From positions 6,760-70,759 of the forward strand of contig DAIRVG010000012.1 in assembly GCA_036802945.1 (NCBI GenBank): DNA of 64,000 nt, written 5' to 3'. Each line of letters starts with the position of its first letter. Position 1 is the stretch's first letter. The stretch is from Gp6-AA40 sp036802945 (GTDB lineage Bacteria; Acidobacteriota; Vicinamibacteria; Vicinamibacterales; UBA2999). The translations under genes were made by a program, and so were the position numbers. Of this stretch, positions 40,184-49,689 are shown in pieces. The notes under the pieces are model-generated. The model searched no databases, was not told the origin of the DNA, and saw nothing but the letters and a program-made list of their open reading frames with translations.

Positions 40184-43100
40184 TCAGAACTGATACTTCA
40201 ACGCGAACTGCATGATTCGCGGGTCGTCCGCCACGAGATACCGTCCGAACGACGCGCTGCTCAGGTTAGTCACGGGTGACTGGTTGTTAACCCCCGCGAG
40301 CGGCGCCTGAGGCCTGAACCAGTTGAACGCGTTGAACGCCTCGATGCGTGCCTCAACCGTGTGGTTGCCCGCGAGACCGAACTGCCGCACGAGCGACAGG
40401 TCAACCACCCGGGTTCCCATCCCGAAGTACGCGTTGCGAACCGAGTTCCCGTAGGTCCCCAGCGTCGGCTGTGCGAACGCGGCCGGGTTCAGCCAGTTGT
40501 TCACCGTTTTCGCGCCGTACGGATTGTCCAGTACCTGGTTGGGGCGCTGCGTCTGCACCTGGATTCCAGACAGCGCACGGTCGGCCCCCGTGATGATCGT
40601 CAGCGGTGCGCCCGAGAATGCACGGAAGACTCCAGACAGTCTCCAGCCGGAGGCCAACATCCGCGCCGCGGTGTTGCTCAACTGCGGCGACTCGATGCTC
40701 GCGGTGAGATTGAAAATGTGCTTGCGCCAGTTCTCACAGTTCCCCTTGTCCTCATCGAAGATCTTCTGAGCCTCGGCCTCGGACGGCGGATTGATCAATG
40801 ACACCGGCTTCTGGTAACCAGTTGCGACGTTGAGCGGGCCCTGCCCCTGGTTGATCAAACCTTCGCAGCGCGACAGGGTGTAGTTCGCGGTCGTCACGAA
40901 CCCACCCGCGGCCCGGCGTTGCACAGACAGCAATAGCCCCTGGTAATCCTGCCAGCCCGCATCCGTCACCCAATCGAGATATCCGTAGTACTGCCCCACC
41001 GCTGGATTCAGCAGGCTCAGTTCGCGACGTTGATCGAGCGAATTGGTGCAGTTTGCAAAGGTCTGTCCGCCCGCGGTGCACGGCGCGGCTGCCGTTGCTC
41101 CAGGTGTTGTGACAACGGCCGGATTGCCGTCGACGACGCCCCACACGTTGTACATGTGGCTCCCCGTGTACGTCGCCGAGAACGCCATGTTGTCGCCGAC
41201 CTGATGCTGAAGACCGACGTTCCAGCTGTGATTGCGCGTCGTCTTGATGTCGTACGGCACGGTGATGAACAGCGAATAGAGCGCCGAGTTCCAGGGGTAA
41301 CTCCCCTGCGAGATCGGAAACGGATTCGTTCGGCCAACGGAGCCCCACGGATCGTCAAGGATCGAACCGTTGAGGCGCTGCTCCAGGCCGAACGGCGGCG
41401 CCGAGCGCGAGTCGAAGAAGAACTGGCCGGTGACGAAGTCGCCCGTCAAGCCATAGCCGGCCCTCACCGATGTGCGGCCGTCGGCCTTCGGATCCCAGGC
41501 GATGCCGACCCGCGGCGCAATGTTCGACCAAACGGTTTTCATTCCCGTCGTGCCTGGGAATCCCGGATCGCCCGGATAGTAGAGGCCCGCGGGCGCCTGC
41601 GGGTACACCGTGCTGTGGGTGTTCGAGCGCACCCGGGCCATGTCGAAGCTATAGAACGCTTTGTCCTGGCTGTTCTGCGGGAACCACGGCTCCCAGCGAG
41701 CACCGTAGTTCACGGTGAAATGCGACGAGGCGCGCCAGGTGTCCTGGCCGTACGCCGCGAAATAGGGCTGCGTGATGTCCTGCCGGAACGGCGTCGCTTC
41801 ACGGAACTCAAACACACGGCCGAGCAGAAAATCAGCGAGCGGCAGCCCCGTCGCACTTCCGTTGAAGGAGATCGGCCCCATCGACCGGACGTTCGATTCG
41901 GTCTTCCAGTTCGACAGTGACACTGCCCCGCCGAACCCGTACTGATGGCTGCCGCGGACCACCGTCAAGTCGTCGGAGATGCCGTAGCTGTTCGGCTTGT
42001 AAAACGAGAACGTTTCAGTCCCCGTGTTGATCGCAAAGGCGCCGGTCGTCGTGATGTTCATGTAGTTCGGCACATGGCTGAACATCTTGATCCCGACATC
42101 ATCCGGCCCAAACATCTCGGCGTGCGTTCGCAGGACACGCGTGCGATTGATTGACAGCCGCACATTGTTGACCACGGTGCTGGCGACAACCCACGTGTCG
42201 CCAACCGCCAGCGAATGCTGCGAGTTGTCGCGACCGCCAGCACCCGCTCCGCCGCCGCCCGCCGCCAGGATGTTGTCGGGGGTGTTCTTCAACGCCGGAT
42301 CCCAGAACGTGGTTGATAGTTGGTATCGCGCAAACAGGGCGTGGCTCTGCGACAGCTGCCAATCGACCTTTGCGATCGGCTGCGCCTCGCGCGGCTTGGT
42401 CGTCCGCGAATACGCAATCTGCCCGCAGGGATCGGACGTCGTCGGCAGCATCCTGGCGATTCTCATGGCCGCCGGGCTGAAGGATGCGGGGCTGATCCGG
42501 TTGTTGGCGAAACCGAGCGCTGCCGGCAGCGTGAGGTTGCCCTGCGCGCGGCATTGCGCTGACGCAACGGTGGAGAAATCGCCCGCCAGCATCGCGGCAG
42601 TCGGAATGAACGTGATGATATCTGCAGGGGTTTGCGAGGCACGCGTGCCCTGATACGCCCCGAAGAAGAAGATGCGGTCTTTCACAATCGGCCCGCCCAG
42701 CACGCCGCCGAACTGGTTGCGCACGAGTCCGTCGTCGGAGCGCTTGCCGGTCCTTGAATTGATCGCCGCGAACGGGCTCGTCGCGTTGAAGCGATGGTGG
42801 CGCGCGAATTCAAAAAGGTCACCGTGGAAGACGTTGGTGCCCGACTTGGTGGCGATGCCGACCGTGCCGCCAGCCTTGTAGCCGTTTTGCGCGTTCTGCG
42901 AGCCGGTTTCTACCTTGAATTCCTGCATCGCGTCGGGGAACGGCAGCGGAAGATTCACGCCGTCGTACACGTTGTTGTGGAGCGCCCCGTCGAGCAGGTA
43001 CGCGACGCCAAACTGCTGACCGCCGGCGACGGCAATGCCGCGGCTGGAGGTGAGGCTGCGGCTCGAGGGATTGCCCAAATCGACGGCTCCGCCGGCAAGC

Positions 43101-43570
43101 ACGATCAGCGCAGCCGGGTTGCGCCCTTCGAGCGGGAGTGCCTCGACCTGTTCGTTCGTGATGACCTGTCCAATGGCGGGATTGCGCGTTTCGACGAGCG
43201 GCGCCGCTCCCACCACGGTCACGGTCTCCGCCAGCTCGCCAAGCTGCAGCGTAATCGGAATCACCGGGTTGCTGTTGACCTGCAGCACGACTCCGGTCTG
43301 CACATAGGTGCGGAAGCCGGCTAACGTCGCTTCGAGGCGATACGGGCCGATGGGCAGGTTCAGCAACGCAAATGAACCTGTGTCGTCTGTGACGACCTCA
43401 CGCTTGAAGCCGGTGTCGGTCTGAGTAGCGACGACGGTGACGCCCGGCAGTGTAGCGGCACTCGTATCCGCGACCGTCCCGTTGATTTGTGCTGTGGCCT
43501 GGGCCCACGCATTCGTGGCAGTCAGCAGAAGAACGACCACGCCGACTAGGGCTCCTCTAAAGCGATCCAT
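40184..43570 (-). CDS. TonB-dependent receptor with carboxypeptidase-regulatory domain (Oar-like), copy 2
   Basis: 1128-residue outer-membrane receptor: signal peptide to NAWAQ, CarboxypepD_reg-like domain (AQINGTVADTSAATLPGVTV...DDTGSFALLNLPIGPYRLEA), plug (ITNEQVEALPLEGRNPAALIV, YLLDGALHNNVYDGVNLPLP), ATKSGTNVFHGDLFEFARHH, and a barrel ending FALKYQF. It is most like receptor 1. AGGAGG six bases before the ATG at 43570 gives a firm start. It leads the operon TonB2-DUF1592-DUF1552-ankyrin, a likely uptake-and-oxidation unit. Confidence 0.9.
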   Translation of the reverse strand: MDRFRGALVGVVVLLLTATNAWAQATAQINGTVADTSAATLPGVTVVATQTDTGFKREVVTDDTGSFALLNLPIGPYRLEATLAGFRTYVQTGVVLQVNSNPVIPITLQLGELAETVTVVGAAPLVETRNPAIGQVITNEQVEALPLEGRNPAALIVLAGGAVDLGNPSSRSLTSSRGIAVAGGQQFGVAYLLDGALHNNVYDGVNLPLPFPDAMQEFKVETGSQNAQNGYKAGGTVGIATKSGTNVFHGDLFEFARHHRFNATSPFAAINSRTGKRSDDGLVRNQFGGVLGGPIVKDRIFFFGAYQGTRASQTPADIITFIPTAAMLAGDFSTVASAQCRAQGNLTLPAALGFANNRISPASFSPAAMRIARMLPTTSDPCGQIAYSRTTKPREAQPIAKVDWQLSQSHALFARYQLSTTFWDPALKNTPDNILAAGGGGAGAGGRDNSQHSLAVGDTWVVASTVVNNVRLSINRTRVLRTHAEMFGPDDVGIKMFSHVPNYMNITTTGAFAINTGTETFSFYKPNSYGISDDLTVVRGSHQYGFGGAVSLSNWKTESNVRSMGPISFNGSATGLPLADFLLGRVFEFREATPFRQDITQPYFAAYGQDTWRASSHFTVNYGARWEPWFPQNSQDKAFYSFDMARVRSNTHSTVYPQAPAGLYYPGDPGFPGTTGMKTVWSNIAPRVGIAWDPKADGRTSVRAGYGLTGDFVTGQFFFDSRSAPPFGLEQRLNGSILDDPWGSVGRTNPFPISQGSYPWNSALYSLFITVPYDIKTTRNHSWNVGLQHQVGDNMAFSATYTGSHMYNVWGVVDGNPAVVTTPGATAAAPCTAGGQTFANCTNSLDQRRELSLLNPAVGQYYGYLDWVTDAGWQDYQGLLLSVQRRAAGGFVTTANYTLSRCEGLINQGQGPLNVATGYQKPVSLINPPSEAEAQKIFDEDKGNCENWRKHIFNLTASIESPQLSNTAARMLASGWRLSGVFRAFSGAPLTIITGADRALSGIQVQTQRPNQVLDNPYGAKTVNNWLNPAAFAQPTLGTYGNSVRNAYFGMGTRVVDLSLVRQFGLAGNHTVEARIEAFNAFNWFRPQAPLAGVNNQSPVTNLSSASFGRYLVADDPRIMQFALKYQF

Positions 43571-43956
43571 TCAATGCCTCCTCTTAGTAAGACCCGATGC
43601 TGTCGCCGCCGTAGCTTCCGTTGTTGTGGATCCCGCATTCCCCGCAGCGCCTCGTCAATCGAGGTGCTCGGCACAAGTCGACGAATAATTGCGTTCAAAC
43701 GCGTTCGAAGCGCGAGTTGAGACCCAGAAACGAGATGTCACCGAGCAAACGAAAACGCCCGAATGAGACGACTGGGTCGCGCGCAAAAAATCAATTCCAC
43801 CACCACGGGTGCCGTGGCAGGCGGCACGGTCACGCCCTCGAAAAGGACGCGGACGCAACAAATTGGCGGGAGTATACACCCGCGCTGGCGGATACCGTCC
43901 GGCAACCCAGAGGAGGAGAAACCAGGCCGTGGCGTCAGAAGTTGGGGTATTCCGCC
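43571..43956. other. Intergenic stretch upstream of TonB receptor 2, ending in a gap
   Basis: 386 bases without a supported gene. Reading frames on both strands are short and show no family pattern. On the minus strand ggTGTATACTcc at about 43871-43882 resembles an extended -10 for the receptor, which would give a leader of nearly 300 bases. No hairpin or repeat is obvious. The 100-N gap follows at 43957. Confidence 0.4.
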
Positions 43957-44056
43957 NNNNNNNNNNNNNNNNNNNNNNNNNNNNNNNNNNNNNNNNNNNN
44001 NNNNNNNNNNNNNNNNNNNNNNNNNNNNNNNNNNNNNNNNNNNNNNNNNNNNNNNN

Positions 44057-44356
44057 CGTCGCGTCGCCGCTTTCAACGATGACGTTTTCCACCTCGCCGA
44101 CACCGTTGCGCCGCCGATACGCCGCGGCGTCGCGGTATTCCTTCGACTCGAAGCAGGCCACCGCTTGCTCGAACGTCGGAAACTCGATGACGACGTGGCG
44201 ATGAAATTTCTCCGGTCCTTCCATGATCCTGTAGCTGCCTCCGCGCGCGAGGATTCTGGCGCCGTATTTCTTGAAAATATCGGGAAGCGGATCCGTGTAC
44301 TTCTTGTACTCAACGGGATCGTTGATCTTGGCGTGGGCAATCCAATATGCAGGCAT
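44057..44356 (-). CDS. DUF1330 domain protein, 3' end in gap
   Basis: 100 visible residues of a small ferredoxin-like-fold protein (DUF1330, dimeric alpha/beta barrel): AYWIAHAKINDPVEYKKYTD, KKYGARILARGGSYRIMEG, HRHVVIEFPTFEQAVACFES, YRDAAAYRRRNGVGEVENVI. The family is usually 95-100 residues, so only the stop and a few codons lie in the gap. Function unknown, cytoplasmic. Start ATG at 44356, eleven bases from the divergent DctP remnant. Confidence 0.85.
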
Positions 44357-44367
44357 TCGGAGATTAT

Positions 44368-44496
44368 ATGAAGTTCAACGACGTGGTTCAGGCACCGTTC
44401 CGCCGACAGCTCTCGGCGTTCTACCGCAAATGGAAGGAACAGCTCGGGACGAAGTGCTGGGCGCTTCTCGAAGCCGAGGCGGGCGCACTCGGCTAA
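44368..44496 (+). pseudogene. C-terminal remnant of a TRAP-type binding protein (DctP-like)
   Basis: A 42-codon open frame (ATG 44368, stop 44494-44496) encodes FNDVVQAPFRRQLSAFYRKW, KEQLGTKCWALLEAEAGALG. This matches residue by residue the C-terminus of the DctP-type protein at 49690 (FNTPDPAPFKRKLAPVYAMW, KEKLGTKCWSLLERSAGSIT). Nothing resembling the remaining ~290 residues precedes it; the next upstream sequence is the start of the divergent DUF1330 gene. It is therefore the tail of a deleted paralogue, or a tail copied during rearrangement. No ribosome site is visible. Confidence 0.8.
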
Positions 44497-44522
44497 AGAG
44501 TTAAGGGGTCGGGAGTTGACCC

Positions 44523-44897
44523 CTAGGTCCGCGCCGCCTCAGTAACGTCCCTTACGCAGGCCACGACTTCATCGAGGGCGAACGGCTTGCCGACGCAGGC
44601 CGCCAGTTGCATGCCTTGAGCAGCCTCTACGGCGTCGTGCCGGCCCGACACGCATATCACCGGAACGTCGGCCAGATCCGGATCGCGTCGCTGCTGGGCG
44701 CGAAAAGCAAATCCGTCCATCACAGGCATCGCGAGGTCCAGCAGAATCACGTCCGGATGGAATCGATGCGCCGTCTCCAGCGCCTCGACACCGTTTGCCG
44801 CCGCGAACACCACGTAACCTTCGAGAGACAGCGCGAGCTCGAGCAGAGTCCGGCTGTCAGGATCATCGTCTACGACGAGAACCACAACGCTTGACAT
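44523..44897 (-). CDS. Single-domain response regulator (CheY-like receiver)
   Basis: 124 residues, receiver domain only. Acidic pair VVDDDPDSR, phosphoacceptor Asp in DVILLDLAMPVMDGF, conserved Ser in VICVSGRHD, and Lys in CVGKPFALDEV are all present, so phosphorylation should work. No output domain, so it acts by protein contact. ATG at 44897 is the natural start; the frame runs 49 codons further without similarity. No histidine kinase is in the window. A small ggggtc/gacccc hairpin at 44505-44523 lies at its 3' end. Confidence 0.9.
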   Translation of the reverse strand: MSSVVVLVVDDDPDSRTLLELALSLEGYVVFAAANGVEALETAHRFHPDVILLDLAMPVMDGFAFRAQQRRDPDLADVPVICVSGRHDAVEAAQGMQLAACVGKPFALDEVVACVRDVTEAART

Positions 44898-45053
44898 AAG
44901 AGTGTGCGGCCAGCTGTGCAAGATGACAACCAGAGCTGGTTGCGCTTCGTTCGAACAAAAACGTTTGATCTTCGGGCCGACGCGCGGCAGAGCTGTTCTC
45001 AAAACCGAATGGGCTGTGCGCAAAAATGTGCAATGACGTTTCAAACGCTCGAG

Positions 45054-46445
45054 CTATCGCCGGTACCAGACGATGTGATCCCCGGTCTCACCTATTCCCT
45101 TCAGTGACATGTAGGTCACGTCTGTAAACCCGACTGAGCTGAGCGGGAAGGAAGGGAGCTCGAAGATGCGGTTGTTCGAAAGGAAGAGGCCCCCGGGCCG
45201 GAGCATCCCGGCAATATTCGCGGCCGCGAGCGACTGCTCGAATACGTCGTAGTAGAGCAGGATGTTCGTGGCAAGGATGAGATCGAACTGGTCGCCGGCG
45301 GACAACGGATCGGGCCGCTGAAGGACGATGTTCAGATCCCGTGCGAAGGTGGAAAGCACCACGGACGGCCGAACGCGGACGCTTCGCACCTGGACGCGTC
45401 CCACCCCCGCGGGCGGCGCTGGCGCCCTGGCCTCAACACCCACCCGATCTCCTATGCGTTGCCAGTATTTCACGAGACCCGCGGTCCATGGTCGGTCGGT
45501 ATTGCGCGGCAGGACCAGCACGTACGATTGTCCGCTCCCAGCGCGTTCGCGCGCCGAGTCGATGTGCTGGATGACGCGCGCGCTCAGGTCGAATGATGTG
45601 ACCTGAATCGCTCCGGGAACTGCGAGCCCCAGCCGCACCAGCGAATCGACGAGGGCAAACGGCTGAATCGTCTGCGGCGGATAGAAGTCGTACCCTTCCA
45701 GCTTGTCCGTGAAGTCGAGGCCCGGCCCGACGATGGCGACGCGGCGGACCGCGCCGGCGGCAAACAGCCCTTTAGCCTTGATGTCCGTGAGGGCCAGGTC
45801 GATTCCGTGATCGATGAAGATCGACGTGTCCGACGAGAGACCGCGGTCGCGGAAGACAGTCAGTGTGTCGCGGAGCTCAGCATCCGGATCGAGCAGCCGT
45901 GACGACTGCACGACGCTGCCGGCCCCGACAACGCGGGTGCGCTCTTCGAGAAAGCGCCGCGCCGCGGTTCTGCCCTCAGACGTGCCTGGATCGATACCCT
46001 TGTGCGCCGCGACCTGCCGTGCGAACTGCATCCGCTCGTTGGCGCCCGGGGACGCCATGGCAGCGACGAAATCATCGATCCGCGGCGACAGCGCGCGTAG
46101 CGCCGCATCAGGATCAACCGCGAGCGCCGCCAGAACGCGCGTCGCGGGTCGAGGCTGCTGAGTGAACGTCGTTCCGAACAGCAGCAGATTCACCAGGGAG
46201 TCTTCGTCGCCCTGCTCCACCCGGGCGCGAATCTCCGCCTCGCGGCGTGCGACCCACGCGGGCCAGGCCGCCTCGAGCTGCGCGTACGTCTTCCCGCGGA
46301 GGTCCGCGGGCAGCACCTCCTGCCGGACTGCCTCTAAAATCGGCTTCGCGTCTGAGAACGGAATATTGATGCGTCCGACGGTCGTCTGCGCATGCAGCGA
46401 TGTGACGACCCCAACCCCGAGGATCAGCCGAAGGGCGGACTTCAT
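45054..46445 (-). CDS. Exported protein with CheR-like methyltransferase fold
   Basis: 463 residues with an apparent signal peptide (MKSALRLILGVGVVTSLHAQ). Residues about 30-220 are helical and unassigned. From about residue 235 a SAM-methyltransferase pattern is visible: VRRVAIVGPGLDFTDK (motif I-like), VTSFDLSARVIQHI (motif II-like), LNIVLQRPDPLSAGDQFDLILATNILLYY (in pieces; CheR-like motif IV) and GMLRPGGLFLSNN. Motif I is GPGLD, not GxGxG. A SAM enzyme outside the cytoplasm has no obvious cofactor supply, so either the leader is a membrane anchor or the fold has another ligand. No clear ribosome site. Single gene. Confidence 0.65.
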   Translation of the reverse strand: MKSALRLILGVGVVTSLHAQTTVGRINIPFSDAKPILEAVRQEVLPADLRGKTYAQLEAAWPAWVARREAEIRARVEQGDEDSLVNLLLFGTTFTQQPRPATRVLAALAVDPDAALRALSPRIDDFVAAMASPGANERMQFARQVAAHKGIDPGTSEGRTAARRFLEERTRVVGAGSVVQSSRLLDPDAELRDTLTVFRDRGLSSDTSIFIDHGIDLALTDIKAKGLFAAGAVRRVAIVGPGLDFTDKLEGYDFYPPQTIQPFALVDSLVRLGLAVPGAIQVTSFDLSARVIQHIDSARERAGSGQSYVLVLPRNTDRPWTAGLVKYWQRIGDRVGVEARAPAPPAGVGRVQVRSVRVRPSVVLSTFARDLNIVLQRPDPLSAGDQFDLILATNILLYYDVFEQSLAAANIAGMLRPGGLFLSNNRIFELPSFPLSSVGFTDVTYMSLKGIGETGDHIVWYRR

Positions 46446-46477
46446 GGTTCGGAGGATAACCTACAGGAAAGGCGGGA

Positions 46478-46550
46478 TAACTCCCAACTCCCAATCTCCA
46501 ACTCCCAAGACAGCTTGGGAGTTGGAAGTTGGAGGTTGGGCGTTGGCGAA
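46478..46550. repeat. 'aactcccaactccc' array with inverted partner
   Basis: taactcccaactcccaatct...caactcccaag (46479-46508) and cttgggagttggaagttgga...gttgg (46514-46543) form a near-perfect hairpin between TonB receptor 3 and the methyltransferase-like gene. It could act as a terminator for the receptor gene. Confidence 0.7.
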
Positions 46551-46554
46551 GCGT

Positions 46555-49491
46555 CTAGAAGGTCAGCCTGAAACCAAACTGCATCGTGCGGAACTGCCCC
46601 GACACGCGCTTGTTGTAGTCGGCGCTGCTTTCCTGCGTCGACAGCGTCCAGTTCGGACGGTTGAACACGTTGAAAGCCTCGGCCATCACGTCGATCGCGC
46701 GACGCTGCCCGAGCCGAATCTTCTGCTGGAAGCGGACGTCGGTCCGGTGCTGCGGCGGCTGCATGAAGGCGTTGCGCGGGACAATGGTGCCGTCCGGACG
46801 CAACCGGGCTTCGCCCCCTCCGCCAAGATTGCGGCGGTCGCCGCCGTAGTTGCCGGCCGACCGGTTGCCGAGACCGGTGTAATGGACGCTGCTCAACTGG
46901 AAACCGTGGCCCACGTCCCAGATCCCGTTCAGCACCATGCGGTGCCGCTGGTCGCTCACCGCGAAGCCCCATTCACCCCCAAGATCAGGCTGGACCTTGA
47001 ATGGGACAGGGACCGGTTCGGCGCCGGGAACGCCCATAAAGGGTTGACCTTCACCGCTCCAGAGACCCGCCAGCGAATATGTGCCCGATGCCTGCCAGCG
47101 GTTGCTCATGCGCTTGGTAAATGCCGTCTGGAGCGCGTGATATGCCGACCGGCCTGTAAACGGTGTCATCGCGACGGCGCCGAACTGCGGGTACGGCAAC
47201 AGCGCACGCGCAGTCGAATACGGATTATTCACGCCCGTAGCCTCGACGAAGCTGATGTTCACGTTCTCCTGAATGAACTTCTCGTCGCGCCCCCGGTTGT
47301 AGACATAATCCGCCTCGACGGACATGACGCTCCCCACCTGGCGCTGGACGCCAACCGAGTTCTGCCATGTATGCGGAACGTGCGCGTACTTCGCGGGCGG
47401 GGCCATCTCCCCGGAGCCTCGAAGGGTGCACGGGGCCGTACCGGTGAAGTTTCGCGCTCGCCATGACTCGAATGCCGGGCTCACGTTGCAGAACTGCGTT
47501 TCCGCCTGCGCGAACGAGGGCGCAGGACCGTTGAAGGGGTTGGCCGCGAAGTCGGGGCGGCCATCGTTGGCGACCTCGAGCACAGCAATCGTTGCCGGCT
47601 CGAGCGCGTAAAGCAGTGTTGGAGTAATCACCTCGGCGTAGTACTTGCCCGTTCCGCCTCGCAGCACGGTCCGGTCGTTCAACTGATAGGCGAAGCCAAG
47701 TCGCGGTTGAATGTTGTCTGCGTCCTGAGGCCGCCCCTTCTTCATGAACGGCTCGAATTCGCCGTACTGCGCAAACGAGTTCCATGTCAGGTCGTACCGT
47801 ACGCCGAGATTCAACGTCAGTTTGCTCGTGGCATGCCAGTCGTTCTGCAGCCAGGCCGCGTAGTACGGCAGATCCACATCGTCGCGCCGGCTCTTGTGCA
47901 CGCCAAGGCGGTAGGTGCGCACGAGCGGCGAAATCGCGGCGAGGTTCCAGGTATCGACATCGTTCCAGACCGGGAAGAGCGACTCGAAGTTGGCTGGAAT
48001 AGCCCCGTTGCGCGCATCGATGTTGCCCATGCAGTTGGTGCAGTTGGCGCTCATCTCGTGATGAAGCAGGAACTCGCCGCCGATCTTCAGATCGTGCCGT
48101 CCGCGCGCGTCGTACGAGAGCGTGAAGCTGTCCTGCACGCTATAGAGATCCTGGCTGCGATGGCGCGGGTAGCCGTTGTTGCCGGTGATGTTGAAGCCGG
48201 TGAACTGAATGCGCGGCGAGCCCGTGGTGACGGGGCCGTAGGGACCGCCCTGCGCCATCCAGTGATGCGACCAAGATACCGGGTTGACGTTCGTGAAGAT
48301 GTAGCCGGCCCACGACCCGCGGATCTCGTTGACCGCGCGGTTGGATAGCACCTGCGTCAGCAGCGCCTGCGTGGTGTTCTGCGTCTCCGCGGTCGACTGC
48401 GTGGACGCGGGATGGTTGTTGGTGCTGCCGGGCCCGAACGGCTCGAATGTCTTCGTCAGGTTGCCCTTGAGCATGAGGCGCGTCTGAGGCGAGAACTGGT
48501 AGTCGAGGCGGGCACCCCCGAGTTTCTTCGTCACGATGCCGTCCAGCGAGATGTTGAACTTCGGGTACGGCGTGTTCCAGACGCTCGTGCGGGGCTCACG
48601 CTCGAACTCGTAAAAGCCGAAGTAATGAAGCTTGTCCCTAAGGATCGGACCGCCCACCGACATCGCGTACTGCTGATCCTTGTACGGCACGACGAAGCCG
48701 AGCGCCGGCTCCTTCGCGTTGAACTTGCTGTCGCGGAAGTTGCCTCGGAACGAGCCGGTGAGCTGATTCGTGCCCGACTTGGTGATCACGTTGACCTGGA
48801 CGCCCTGCGACCGGCCCTGCGTCGCGTCGAACCGGTTCGAGATGAACTGGAACTCCGCGATCATCTCCTGGCTGAACGTCGGCTGGCTGCCGCCGCCCAG
48901 GCTGTTGGTCACCTGCATGCCATCGAGGTTGGTCTGGTACTCGCGCACCTCGCCGCCGTTTCGATCCGGCAGCGGGGAGTTCGCGTTGGTCGACGAGGTA
49001 CGGCTTCCCGGCGCGAGCAGCGCAAGCGCCATCCAGTTCCGTCCCTGGACCGGCAACTCTTCGACCTGCTTCGGATCGATGTTCCCACCGAGGTTCGACG
49101 TCGCGACCTGCAGGAGCGGCGCTTCGCCGGTGACCGTAACGGTTTCCTGCAGCGTCGAGACGGTCATCCGCAGATCGATCGCCGCGGTCTGTCCCAGGAG
49201 CAACGGGATGCCCGGACGCGTCACGGTCGTAAAGCCTGGCAGCTCGGCGACAATCTGGAAGACGCCGACGCGAACCGGAATACGGTACCGGCCCGTTCCG
49301 TCGGTCACGCCGACGAACGTGTTGCCGGTCGCCTCGTGCGTGGCCGTGACCGTCACACCGGGGAGCACGCCGCCGGTGGCATCGGACACGGTTCCGGTCA
49401 ATGTGGCTTCCTGCGCGTACCCGGCGATTGGAAGCGCGAGGATCGCGGCGCAAAGCGCGCCGCTAAGACAGAGCCGTCTGACGAAGGTCAT
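46555..49491 (-). CDS. TonB-dependent receptor with carboxypeptidase-regulatory domain, copy 3
   Basis: 978 residues, shorter than copies 1 and 2 and more divergent. Signal peptide to GYAQE; ATLTGTVSDATGGVLPGVTV and GRYRIPVRVGVFQIVAELPG (CarboxypepD_reg-like); plug with IDPKQVEELPVQGRNWMALA, TNLDGMQVTNSLGG; VITKSGTNQLTGSFRGNFRD; barrel ending FGFRLTF with a terminal aromatic. AGGAGG six bases before the ATG at 49491 sets the start; an upstream in-frame ATG at 49509 is less well placed. Its divergent neighbour is the TRAP binding protein. Cargo unknown. Confidence 0.9.
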   Translation of the reverse strand: MTFVRRLCLSGALCAAILALPIAGYAQEATLTGTVSDATGGVLPGVTVTATHEATGNTFVGVTDGTGRYRIPVRVGVFQIVAELPGFTTVTRPGIPLLLGQTAAIDLRMTVSTLQETVTVTGEAPLLQVATSNLGGNIDPKQVEELPVQGRNWMALALLAPGSRTSSTNANSPLPDRNGGEVREYQTNLDGMQVTNSLGGGSQPTFSQEMIAEFQFISNRFDATQGRSQGVQVNVITKSGTNQLTGSFRGNFRDSKFNAKEPALGFVVPYKDQQYAMSVGGPILRDKLHYFGFYEFEREPRTSVWNTPYPKFNISLDGIVTKKLGGARLDYQFSPQTRLMLKGNLTKTFEPFGPGSTNNHPASTQSTAETQNTTQALLTQVLSNRAVNEIRGSWAGYIFTNVNPVSWSHHWMAQGGPYGPVTTGSPRIQFTGFNITGNNGYPRHRSQDLYSVQDSFTLSYDARGRHDLKIGGEFLLHHEMSANCTNCMGNIDARNGAIPANFESLFPVWNDVDTWNLAAISPLVRTYRLGVHKSRRDDVDLPYYAAWLQNDWHATSKLTLNLGVRYDLTWNSFAQYGEFEPFMKKGRPQDADNIQPRLGFAYQLNDRTVLRGGTGKYYAEVITPTLLYALEPATIAVLEVANDGRPDFAANPFNGPAPSFAQAETQFCNVSPAFESWRARNFTGTAPCTLRGSGEMAPPAKYAHVPHTWQNSVGVQRQVGSVMSVEADYVYNRGRDEKFIQENVNISFVEATGVNNPYSTARALLPYPQFGAVAMTPFTGRSAYHALQTAFTKRMSNRWQASGTYSLAGLWSGEGQPFMGVPGAEPVPVPFKVQPDLGGEWGFAVSDQRHRMVLNGIWDVGHGFQLSSVHYTGLGNRSAGNYGGDRRNLGGGGEARLRPDGTIVPRNAFMQPPQHRTDVRFQQKIRLGQRRAIDVMAEAFNVFNRPNWTLSTQESSADYNKRVSGQFRTMQFGFRLTF

Positions 49492-49689
49492 GAAGCCTCC
49501 TGTGGGCAAATCTCAGCTGCGACGCATGGCTTGCGAACCGACGCCGGAACCCGCGACGCGAGTGCCGACTTGATCACATTAGAAAGAGTCGAAATGCGCT
49601 TCGACGAAACGCCGATGCAGATAGAAATGGTGCCAGAACCTAACGTACGGCTGGGGTGGCGTCAACTCCAAAAAAGCCCATAATAGGGC

